Shown here: piece after piece, positions 38,234-45,878 of the stretch
How the letters are laid out: the number at the start of each line of letters is the position of its first letter
Position numbering within the stretch: the stretch's first letter is position 1
Source: Caulobacter sp. UNC358MFTsu5.1
Lineage (GTDB): Bacteria; Pseudomonadota; Alphaproteobacteria; Caulobacterales; Caulobacteraceae
Direction: 5' to 3'
DNA: 64,000 nt
NCBI RefSeq assembly: GCF_000712075.1
Contig: NZ_JONW01000012.1
Span: 124,001-188,000 of the forward strand
Translations under genes and position numbers: made by a program
Notes under the pieces: model-generated
What the model saw: the letters and a program-made list of their open reading frames with translations, nothing else
What the model was told of the DNA's origin: nothing
Database searches by the model: none

Positions 38234-39372
38234 CAGCGCGACAACCAGGAAACGACGGCCCCCTTCGGGGCGGCCAGGGCTTGCAGGATTTGCGCGGCGT
38301 GCACGACCAGGCAGATGCCCGTCCAGACCGCCACCGCCAGGAACCCGATGTCGGGACGACCGGCCACAACCGCAAGGGTCAGCAGGATCAGGTTCGGGTT
38401 CCGACGGGCGGTGATCTGCCGGAAGAAGCTGTCGAACGGCCGCCAGGCGTGCATCTCGACCTTGAACAGGGCCAGGAAGATCCCCTCCTCAACCCGCTGC
38501 AGGACGTAGCCGGCCAGGATCACCGCCAGGGCCAGCTGGCCGTGCGGCATGGTCAGGCCCAGCGCGCCGACGCCGACATACCAGGCCCACCACCAGAAGG
38601 GCGGATGCACCAGGTCGATGCCGTGGTCGAAGACGTTGCCCCACTTGGACGAGGTCAGGGTCACGCGGGCCAGCTTGCCGTCGACGGTGTCGAGGAAGGT
38701 CATGATCCAGGCGCAGACCAGGCCCCAGCCGAATTCGCCCTTCCAGAACAGCCAGAAGGCCGCCAGCACCAGCAGGAAGCCGATCAGGGTCACCTGGTTG
38801 GGCGTCATCCTGGCCAGGGCGCACCAGCGGGTGACGATCCGGGCGGGCACGGGCCACACGTGCTTGGTCACCAGGTCGGTGACGCCCTTGTACGAGCCCT
38901 GGAACAGGCGCTTCTCGACGGCCACGCGGGTCTCGGGCGTCAGGCGCTCCAGCACCGGCGGCTCGCGCTTGCGCAGGGCGTGGTTGTAGGCCGAGCCCAG
39001 CTCCACGGCGGTCAGGCGGGTGTCGACCAGGGCGGTGACGTCCTCGCCGGTGTCCAGCCGCACGATCGCCTCGCGGGCGCGGGCGGCGGGGACGTTGACG
39101 GCGACGATGCGGCCGGCCTCGTCGACCAGGGCCACGCCGGGACGGCCGGCCAGGGCCTTGATCAGCGACTCGTCGAACACCCAGCCGGCGTCGACCACCA
39201 CCACGTCGCCGCTGACGAAGACCGTCTCGTGTCCGGCCTCGACCAGGCCCAGGCGGCGATAGATGCGCGACAGCCGCTCGGCCGAGGTCATCCCCCAGAG
39301 GCGCGTTTTCGCCTGACCGACCGTGACGGCGGACGGGCCGGCGGCGTCATTTGGACGATTTTCCACGCTCAC
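38233..39372 (-). CDS. CDP-alcohol phosphatidyltransferase with an N-terminal domain, first of the cpg genes
   Basis: A 379-residue protein. The N-terminal 150 residues are soluble (GMTSAERLSRIYRRLG, a domain like that seen in bifunctional NTP/CDP-alcohol enzymes). The C-terminal half has about five membrane segments and the complete CDP-alcohol phosphotransferase motif DG-x2-AR-x8-G-x3-D-x3-D: DGKLAR, then G, D and D in KWGNVFDHGID. It transfers a phosphoalcohol from a CDP carrier to an acceptor in the inner membrane. The GTG at 39372 has AAGGGG 9 bases upstream; an ATG at 39291 is the alternative. Divergent from the phosphoesterase gene 64 bases away. Confidence 0.85.
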   Translation of the reverse strand: MSVENRPNDAAGPSAVTVGQAKTRLWGMTSAERLSRIYRRLGLVEAGHETVFVSGDVVVVDAGWVFDESLIKALAGRPGVALVDEAGRIVAVNVPAARAREAIVRLDTGEDVTALVDTRLTAVELGSAYNHALRKREPPVLERLTPETRVAVEKRLFQGSYKGVTDLVTKHVWPVPARIVTRWCALARMTPNQVTLIGFLLVLAAFWLFWKGEFGWGLVCAWIMTFLDTVDGKLARVTLTSSKWGNVFDHGIDLVHPPFWWWAWYVGVGALGLTMPHGQLALAVILAGYVLQRVEEGIFLALFKVEMHAWRPFDSFFRQITARRNPNLILLTLAVVAGRPDIGFLAVAVWTGICLVVHAAQILQALAAPKGAVVSWLSR

Positions 39373-39436
39373 GATAGACAACCCCTTGAAACCTGGGGCG
39401 ATTGATAAGCAGCTTCGGCCCCTTCCGCCAGAATCC

Positions 39437-40387
39437 GTGAACCAAACTTTGTCGATATTCCGCTTGGCCCACCTCTCCGACCCGCATCTGCCGCCGCCGC
39501 AGGGGGCGTTCGGCTGGCGGGACCTGCTGTCCAAACGTCTGCTGAGCCGGATCGCATGGCGGCGCAAGCATCGCGAACACCGGCCCGAGGTGCTGGCGGC
39601 GATCGTCGCCGACCTCAAGGCCCACGCCCCCGACCATGTCGCCATCACCGGCGACCTGACCAACTACGCCGCCCCGGCTGAGTACGAGGCGGCCCGGGTC
39701 TGGCTGGAGGCCCTGGCCCCCGCCCGCGACGTCACCGTCAGCCCCGGCAACCACGACGCCCTGGTCGAGACCAAGGGCGGCCGGCCATTCGCCCCCTGGA
39801 CGCCCTGGCTGGGCGACGAGGGATTGGGCGAAGGCGGCGACGTCGCCTTCCCGCGGGTGCGGGTGCGCGACGGGGTGGCGCTGTTCAACCTGTGCTCGGC
39901 CGTGCCGACCGCCCCGCACCTGGCCACGGGCCGGCTGGGCAAGGCCCAGCTGGAGCGGCTGGACACCCTGCTGGCCGACCCGGCCTATCGCGACCTCTTC
40001 CGCGTGCTGCTGATCCACCATCCGCCCGTCCCGGGGGCGGTGGCCAAGCGCAAGGCGCTGGAGGACCAGGACGCCCTGCGCGCCCTGCTGGCCCGCCACG
40101 GCGCGGACCTGGTCCTGCACGGCCACGCCCACGAGGCGATGGTGGCGACGGCCCCCGGGCCGGACGGGGCGATGATCCCCGTGCTGGGCGTGCCCTCGGC
40201 CTCGGCCATGGGCGAGCGCGGCCATCCGGCGGCGCGCTGGCACGGGGTCGAGATCGACCGCCAGGCCGACGGCGGGGTCGAGGTCAGGGTCGTGGCGCGC
40301 GGCCTGGATCCGAAGACCGGCCGGCCCGCCGAACTGAGCCGCTACGTCCTGCTGCAGGCCGGCCGGCCGCCCGCCGGACACGCCTAG
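39437..40387 (+). CDS. Calcineurin-like metallophosphoesterase, first gene of unit C
   Basis: A 316-residue class III metallophosphoesterase with all five blocks: LSDPHL, ITGDLTN, PGNHD, LLIHHPP and LHGHAHEA. They bind two metal ions. It is closest in layout to CpdA-like phosphodiesterases. Its head position in a sphingolipid unit suggests it may hydrolyse a phosphorylated lipid or headgroup intermediate. The start is uncertain: GTG 39437 and TTG 39449 are both possible, both shortly before the first motif. There is no signal peptide, so it is cytoplasmic. Confidence 0.82.
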   Translation: MNQTLSIFRLAHLSDPHLPPPQGAFGWRDLLSKRLLSRIAWRRKHREHRPEVLAAIVADLKAHAPDHVAITGDLTNYAAPAEYEAARVWLEALAPARDVTVSPGNHDALVETKGGRPFAPWTPWLGDEGLGEGGDVAFPRVRVRDGVALFNLCSAVPTAPHLATGRLGKAQLERLDTLLADPAYRDLFRVLLIHHPPVPGAVAKRKALEDQDALRALLARHGADLVLHGHAHEAMVATAPGPDGAMIPVLGVPSASAMGERGHPAARWHGVEIDRQADGGVEVRVVARGLDPKTGRPAELSRYVLLQAGRPPAGHA

Positions 40388-40493
40388 CGCGAAAAGCCCG
40401 GAACCGGAGCGAACCGCGCCGTTCGGACTTCCATGGAAAAGGCCGCGTCCCTATTGTATGCGACGGCGGCGAACGCCCCGAGGCGAGGCCGAC

Positions 40494-40931
40494 ATGACCA
40501 ATCCCACCGCAGAGAATTTCGGGTATCCGCGCACCAAGGTGGCGGAAACGGAGAGCTGGCTGGTCCTGGTGCGCCCCAAACAACCGACCTTCGGATCGCT
40601 GGTGCTGGTATGCAAGGAATCGGTCGAGTCCTTTTCCCAGCTGAGTCCCGCCGCCTTCGCCGACCTCAAGACGGCGACCGAGGGCGTCGAACGCCTGCTG
40701 GGCAAGGTCGTGGCGTACGAGAAGATCAACTACCTGATGCTGATGATGGTCGATAAGGACGTGCATTTCCACGTGATCCCGCGCTACGCCGGGACGCGCG
40801 AGCATGAGGGCCGCACCTTCGCCGACGCCGGCTGGCCCGCCGTTCCGGCGCTGGGCTCGACCGTCGACCTGGACCCCGACGCCGCCGAGCGCCTGGCCCA
40901 GAGCTTCGCCCAGGTCTGGTCGGCCGCGTGA
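40494..40931 (+). CDS. HIT-family nucleotide-binding protein with a variant triad
   Basis: A 145-residue HIT-domain protein. The histidine triad reads DVHFHVIPRY: H91 and H93 are present, and the middle His is the usual nucleophile, but the first His is replaced by D89. Such variants occur in the GalT-like branch of the superfamily. It would hydrolyse or transfer a nucleotide monophosphate; substrate unknown. The ATG at 40494 has GAGGCGAG upstream. Its end overlaps the LptF-like start by four bases. Confidence 0.78.
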   Translation: MTNPTAENFGYPRTKVAETESWLVLVRPKQPTFGSLVLVCKESVESFSQLSPAAFADLKTATEGVERLLGKVVAYEKINYLMLMMVDKDVHFHVIPRYAGTREHEGRTFADAGWPAVPALGSTVDLDPDAAERLAQSFAQVWSAA

Positions 40932-42157
40932 AGAAGCCCATCCCCACGCCGCACGGCACGTCGCGCTTCCGGCTGATCGACGCCTATCTGCTGCGCCTGC
41001 TGACCTGGCCGATCATCGGCTGCCTGGGCGTGACCGTGATCGCCCTGCTGCTGGAACGCGTCCTGCGCCTGCTGGACGTGCTGTCGCAGAGCAGCGCCCG
41101 CTTCGGCTACGTCACCCAGCTGGCCGCCAACCTGGTGCCGCACTATCTGGGCCTGGCCCTGCCCGTGGCGTTCTTCGTGGCGCTGTTCATCGTCATCACC
41201 AAGCTCAGCGACGGGTCCGAGATCGACGCCCTGCTGGCCAGCGGCCAGTCCCTGACCCGCGTGGCCGCGCCGTTCGTCTATGTCGGCCTGTTCCTGATGG
41301 TCTTCAGCCTGATCGTCTTCGGCTACATGCAGCCCTACAGCCGCTACGCGTATCGCGCGGTCATGCACGAGGCGATCAACGCCGGCTGGAACGGCAAGCT
41401 GAACGGCGGGGCCTTCATCGACCAGCCCAAGCTGCTGATGACCGCCGACGGCGCCGACCCGGCCGGCCAGCAGCTGACCCGGGTGTTCATCCGCCGCCAG
41501 GACGCCGCCGGCCGCGAGGAGGTGATCACCGCCGCCACCGCCGACCTGCGGGCCGACGCCGACGGCAAGAACGTCACCATGCTGCTGCGCAAGGGCCAGC
41601 GGATCGCCGTCGATGCCCGCGGCGAATACCGCACCCTGGTCTTCGACCAGTTCACCACCAACGTGCCCCTGGCCGGCGCGGCGGCCCTGCTGCGCAACCG
41701 GGGCGGCGACGAGCGCGAGCTGACCCTGGGCGAGCTGGCCCGCCAGGCCGACAGCCCCAACCCGGTCGTCCCGCGCGCCACCCTGCTGGCCGAGCTCTAC
41801 GGACGCCTGGCCCGGGCCGCCTTCCTGCCCTTCCTGCCGCTGCTGGCCTTCCCGCTGGGCCTGGCCGCCAAGCGCGGCAACCGCACGCCCGGCCTGATCA
41901 TCGCCGGCGTCCTGCTGCTGGCCTTCCAGCACAGCCTGCAACTGGGCCAGAGCCTGGCGGAATCGGGCAAGGCCATGCCGCTGGCGGCCATCGGCGTCCC
42001 GTGGCTGATCTTCACGGGCCTGAGCCTGTGGATGTTCATCGGCAGCCGCAAGCGTCCCGGCCAGACCCCGGTCACCGAGCTGATCCGCCGGTTCGGCGTG
42101 GGCATCAAGCGCTTCCGGCGCATGTTCCGCGACAAGTTCGAGCAGGCCGACGCATGA
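40928..42157 (+). CDS. LptF/LptG (YjgP/YjgQ) family permease, LptF-like
   Basis: A 409-residue inner-membrane protein with the LptF/G layout: three membrane segments (about 18-40, 60-85, 95-125 region) followed by a large periplasmic beta-jellyroll-like domain (about 150-280) and three more membrane segments (about 285-385). The start GTGAAGAAG overlaps the HIT gene stop. In the LPS exporter, LptF and LptG form the channel over the ATPase LptB. Here both partners lie in the sphingolipid unit together with the ceramide synthase gene. It ends overlapping the next start. The true LPS lptFG pair should be elsewhere in the genome. Confidence 0.85.
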   Translation: MKKPIPTPHGTSRFRLIDAYLLRLLTWPIIGCLGVTVIALLLERVLRLLDVLSQSSARFGYVTQLAANLVPHYLGLALPVAFFVALFIVITKLSDGSEIDALLASGQSLTRVAAPFVYVGLFLMVFSLIVFGYMQPYSRYAYRAVMHEAINAGWNGKLNGGAFIDQPKLLMTADGADPAGQQLTRVFIRRQDAAGREEVITAATADLRADADGKNVTMLLRKGQRIAVDARGEYRTLVFDQFTTNVPLAGAAALLRNRGGDERELTLGELARQADSPNPVVPRATLLAELYGRLARAAFLPFLPLLAFPLGLAAKRGNRTPGLIIAGVLLLAFQHSLQLGQSLAESGKAMPLAAIGVPWLIFTGLSLWMFIGSRKRPGQTPVTELIRRFGVGIKRFRRMFRDKFEQADA

Positions 42158-43218
42158 AGATCCAGCTGTACGTCCTGCGCACGGTCGGCACGCGGGTGCT
42201 CGGCGCCGCCCTGATCCTGTTCTCCATCCTGCAGATCCTCGACCTGCTGGAAGTGACCACCGACATCCTGGACCGGGGCCTGGGCACGGCCGGGGTGCTG
42301 TACTACGCCGCCCTGCGCTCGCCGCGCCTGATCGAGCAGGTGGCCCCCATCGCCACCCTGGCCGGCGGCCTGTTCGCCTTCTCGCAGCTGGCCCGCGAGA
42401 GCGCGATCATCGCCATGCGCGCCACCGGCATCTCGGCCTATCGCATCGTCGCCATGGCCCTGCCCGTCGCGTTCCTGGTGATGGCGCTGGACTTCACCTG
42501 CGCCCAGGTGATCGCCCCGCGCACCGATCCGGTGTTGGCCGACTGGTGGCAGGCCACCACGCCCGTCGCCGACCGCAAAGTCCCGGGTCCGCGCAGCTTC
42601 CGGGCCGGCGACGACCTGGTGATCGCCGCCGGCGCCTCGGCCGACGGCCGCACCCTGAACGCGGTGAAGATCTATCGCCGCGACAAGACCGGCCGGCTGA
42701 TCGAGCGGATCGAGGCGCCGTCGGCCGCCTACGCCCGCGACAAGGGCTGGACCCTGGTCAAGCCGGTGATCGTCCGGTTCAACGGCGAGCACGTCGACGT
42801 CACCCCCGCCGCCAGCATGATCTGGCCCTCGCCCCTGCATCGCCAGGACGTCCAGGCCCTGTTCGCCGACAGCCCTGTGCCCACCGCCGCCACGGCGCGC
42901 CGGGCGCTGCTGAACGGCGGCGGCGACCGCCCGTCCACCTTCTACGAGACCCGCCTGCTGGCCGCCTTCGCCGGACCCGTGGTGTCCCTGGTGATGCTGC
43001 TGCTCAGCGCGCCGGTGGCCCTGGCCAATTTCCGCAGCGGCCAAGGCGCCGTGCTGCTGACCGGCGGCCTGGCGGCCGGCCTGATCTTCCTGGTCGTCAA
43101 CGGCATGCTGTCGGCGCTCGGCGAAGGCGGATCGCTCTCACCCATCCTGGCCGTCTGGGGCGGCCCGGTCATCTTCGCGGCCCTCGCGATCTACGCGCTC
43201 GTTGTCCTGGAGGGCTGA
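42154..43218 (+). CDS. LptF/LptG (YjgP/YjgQ) family permease, LptG-like
   Basis: A 354-residue partner of the preceding permease, with the same six-helix and periplasmic beta-domain plan. Conserved LptG-type features include the second helix region PRLIEQVAPIATLAGGLFAF and ARESAIIAMRATGIS, and near the end FRSGQGAVLLTGGLAAGLIF. It starts with an ATG overlapping the previous stop by four bases, and the ceramide synthase gene starts directly after its TGA. No LptB-like ATPase is seen in this window, so it must share the housekeeping LptB or use another one. Confidence 0.87.
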   Translation: MKIQLYVLRTVGTRVLGAALILFSILQILDLLEVTTDILDRGLGTAGVLYYAALRSPRLIEQVAPIATLAGGLFAFSQLARESAIIAMRATGISAYRIVAMALPVAFLVMALDFTCAQVIAPRTDPVLADWWQATTPVADRKVPGPRSFRAGDDLVIAAGASADGRTLNAVKIYRRDKTGRLIERIEAPSAAYARDKGWTLVKPVIVRFNGEHVDVTPAASMIWPSPLHRQDVQALFADSPVPTAATARRALLNGGGDRPSTFYETRLLAAFAGPVVSLVMLLLSAPVALANFRSGQGAVLLTGGLAAGLIFLVVNGMLSALGEGGSLSPILAVWGGPVIFAALAIYALVVLEG

Positions 43219-44376
43219 ATGCCGTTCGACACCACTGAATCCGGTCTGGAGATCATCCCCGTCAGCTCGAAGGCCGAACTGAAGCGGTTCATCGACCTGG
43301 CCAACCGCCTCAACGCCAAGGACCCCAACTGGGTGGTCCCGCTGATGTACGAGCGCATGGCGGCCCTGACGCCGGCGACCAACCCGTTCTTCCAGCACGC
43401 CGACGTCCAGCTGTGGCTGGCCGTGCGCGGCGGCCGCGACGTGGGCCGGATCAGCGCCACGATCGACCACCTGGCCACCGAGGTCGGCGCGGGCAAGACC
43501 GGCAATTTCGGCATGATCGCCGCCGAGGACGACCCGGCGATCTTCAAGGTGCTGTTCCGCACCGCCGAGGACTGGCTGAAGGCCCGCGGCTGCACCCGGG
43601 CCCTGGGTCCGTTCAACCTGTCGATCAACGAGGAGGTCGGCCTGCTGGTCGACGGCTTCGACACCAAGCCGATGGTGATGATGGGCCACGACCCCCGCTA
43701 CGCCGCCGCGCGGGTGGAGGAGCAGGGCTACACCAAGGCCAAGGACGTCTACGCCTATGTCTGTGATCCCCGCGCCGCCCTGCCCCCGGTGGTGGTGCGC
43801 CGGGTCAAGCGCGGCCTGCCCGAGGGCGTGGTCCTGCGCCAGCTGGACATGAAGCGCTACGACGACGAGGTCAAAGCCCTGACCTCGATCCTCAATGACG
43901 CCTGGTCGGAGAACTGGGGCTTCGTGCCGACCACCGAGGCCGAGACCGCCCAGCTGGGCAAGGCCCTGAAGGACGTGCTCGACCCGCGCCTGGTGCTGTT
44001 CGCCGAGATCGACGGCGAGGTCGCCGCCTTCATCGTGCTGCTGCCCAACGTCAACGAGGCCATCGAGGGCCTGAACGGCAAGCTGCTGCCCTTCGGCTGG
44101 GCCAAGCTGCTGTGGCGGCTGAAGGTCAAGCGGGTGAAGTCGATCCGCATCCCGCTGATGGGCCTGAAGAAGAAGTTCGCCGACAGCCTGCGCGGCCAAG
44201 TCGTGCCGTTCCACCTGATGAACGCCGGCCGCGACGCCGGCATCGCCCTGGGCTACGACAAGTTCGAGTTCTCGTGGATCCTCGAGGACAACATGCCGAT
44301 GCGCCGGATCTCCGAGGCCATGGGCGCCGAGATCTACAAGACCTACCGCATCTACGAGAAGGCGCTGCAGGCGTGA
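43219..44376 (+). CDS. bcerS: Bacterial ceramide synthase (GNAT-fold acyltransferase)
   Basis: A 385-residue protein of the distinct GNAT-type family shown in Caulobacter to acylate ketosphinganine to a ceramide (unrelated to eukaryotic Lag1 enzymes). Features: an N-terminal acyl-CoA-like part with LSINEEVGLLVDGFD and MMGHDPRYAAARVEEQGY, and the C-terminal half with the second GNAT-like lobe RDAGIALGYDKFEFSWILED. Cytoplasmic, membrane-associated. The start is placed directly after the LptG-like stop, and the stop overlaps the next gene. Confidence 0.88.
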   Translation: MPFDTTESGLEIIPVSSKAELKRFIDLANRLNAKDPNWVVPLMYERMAALTPATNPFFQHADVQLWLAVRGGRDVGRISATIDHLATEVGAGKTGNFGMIAAEDDPAIFKVLFRTAEDWLKARGCTRALGPFNLSINEEVGLLVDGFDTKPMVMMGHDPRYAAARVEEQGYTKAKDVYAYVCDPRAALPPVVVRRVKRGLPEGVVLRQLDMKRYDDEVKALTSILNDAWSENWGFVPTTEAETAQLGKALKDVLDPRLVLFAEIDGEVAAFIVLLPNVNEAIEGLNGKLLPFGWAKLLWRLKVKRVKSIRIPLMGLKKKFADSLRGQVVPFHLMNAGRDAGIALGYDKFEFSWILEDNMPMRRISEAMGAEIYKTYRIYEKALQA

Positions 44377-45137
44377 CCCAGCCCTTCCAGGCCCTGGTGC
44401 TGGCCGGTTCGCGCGGCGGGGTCGATCCCGTCGCCGACTACGCCGGCGTCAGCCAGAAGGGCCTGATCGTCCTGGGCGGCCGGACCCTGCTGAACCGGGT
44501 GCTGACCGCCCTGGACGAGGCCGGCGCCCAGCGCATCGCCGTCTCGACCAACGACGCGGCCCTGCAGGCGGCCCTGGAGGCAGAGAAGACGCGGGCGACG
44601 CTGTCGCGCCTGCCCTCGGCCGCCGGCCCCAGCCAGAGCGTCCACGAGGGCGCGGAGGCCATGGGCACGCCCCTGCTGGTCACCACGGTCGACCACGCCC
44701 TGCTCCAGCCGGAATGGGTGACCGACTTCATGGCCGACACGCCGGCCGACGCCGACATCGCCATCCTGCTGGGCGAGGAGCACCTGGTGCAGGCCGCCGC
44801 GCCCACGACCAAGCGCACCTATCTGGCGTTCCGCGACGGGCGCTATTCGGGCTGCAACCTGTTCTACCTGAAGACCCCGGCCTCGCTGAAGGCCATCGAC
44901 CTGTGGCGCACGGTCGAGAAGCACCGCAAGCAGCCGTGGAAGATCGCGGCCCTGTTCGGACCGGTGATGCTGGCGCGCTACCTGCTGGGCCTGATGACCC
45001 TGGACGAGATGGTGGCGCGGATCGGCCGCCTGGCGGGGGTCAGGGCGGCGGCCGTCCGGGCGCGGCACGGCTTGGCGGCGGTGGACGTCGACAAGCCGGC
45101 CGACCTGGACCTGGTGCGGTCCCTGGTCGAAGGGTGA
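44373..45137 (+). CDS. MobA-like NTP transferase domain protein
   Basis: A 254-residue nucleotidyltransferase fold protein: QALVLAGSRGG at the N-terminus stands in for the usual GG-x-G-x-R-M loop (here degenerate), LGGRTLLNRVL follows, then VTTVDHALL with the metal Asp, and a C-terminal VDKPADLDLV. It probably activates a small alcohol or acid as a CDP or GDP compound for the sphingolipid headgroup. The start GTG overlaps the ceramide synthase stop by four bases, and it ends the unit. Substrate unknown. Confidence 0.75.
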   Translation: MTQPFQALVLAGSRGGVDPVADYAGVSQKGLIVLGGRTLLNRVLTALDEAGAQRIAVSTNDAALQAALEAEKTRATLSRLPSAAGPSQSVHEGAEAMGTPLLVTTVDHALLQPEWVTDFMADTPADADIAILLGEEHLVQAAAPTTKRTYLAFRDGRYSGCNLFYLKTPASLKAIDLWRTVEKHRKQPWKIAALFGPVMLARYLLGLMTLDEMVARIGRLAGVRAAAVRARHGLAAVDVDKPADLDLVRSLVEG

Positions 45138-45159
45138 GCCCCTTCGCGCCGGATTTGGC

Positions 45160-45615
45160 TCAGGAGGTCGCGGCCTCGGGCGCGTTGCCCTCGTCGCCGC
45201 GATAGAACACCCCGACGGCGGCGACCCAGAGCACCGCGACGATCGTGGGGATCCACGCCACGGACTCCGGCAGCGGAATGGGCGAGATCGGCCCGAGCGT
45301 CGCGGTCCAGATGACGAACGAAATCGCCGAGATCACGATCGCCAGCACCTGCGGTTTGACCCCGCCTTTCGAGGTGGACTTGACCCGGACCACCACCAGG
45401 ATCGCGATACAGGCCACCGCGATCACGATCAGACAGACCAGCTTGATCGTGCCCGTGACCGAGGCCGGGATCAGGGCCACGGTCGCGGCGTAGGTCCCCA
45501 GCGCCTCGGCGGGGATCAGCTTGGCCAGGCGCGAGGCCCAGCCGTCGGTGTTGGTGTCCTGCGGAGGCGGATTGTCGCCCGGCGCCAGCGGCGGGCCGTT
45601 AACTCTCAGTGACAT
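45160..45615 (-). CDS. Membrane protein of unknown function
   Basis: A 151-residue protein with about four hydrophobic segments (roughly 38-55, 58-75, 88-105, 118-138) after a Pro-rich polar start (GPPLAPGDNPPPQDTNTDG). The phrase LIPAEALGTYAATVALIPAS recurs in small alphaproteobacterial membrane proteins of unknown role. It converges with the sphingolipid unit C, 22 bases from its end. Confidence 0.6.
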   Translation of the reverse strand: MSLRVNGPPLAPGDNPPPQDTNTDGWASRLAKLIPAEALGTYAATVALIPASVTGTIKLVCLIVIAVACIAILVVVRVKSTSKGGVKPQVLAIVISAISFVIWTATLGPISPIPLPESVAWIPTIVAVLWVAAVGVFYRGDEGNAPEAATS

Positions 45616-45802
45616 GGATGCTCCCTCTTCTCTTCAAAATGGTTCTTCGAAGCTGGGCGCCGACGTCGCGACTTTCCGACGCGATACTGAGTCATCCACG
45701 AGACGCCCCAGCGTGAGCGTGACCGAAGTCGCCCGCGAACGCAATCGACGAGAGAGTATGCATTTAAGCGCAACCGTAGAGCGGCAAGCGCGCGCGGACA
45801 CG

Positions 45803-45849
45803 AAAAACCCCGCCGCCGACCACCGCGGGCGCGGCGTCGACGGCGGGGT
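45803..45849 (-). terminator. Intrinsic terminator of the TonB-dependent receptor gene
   Basis: CCCCGCCG (45808-45815) pairs with CGGCGGGG (45841-45848), with additional partial pairing inside. On the minus strand the hairpin is followed by TTTTTCG. It lies 30 bases after the receptor stop codon. Confidence 0.85.
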
Positions 45850-45878
45850 CCTTGGAGGCCCGGAAAGGCGGAAGCCGG

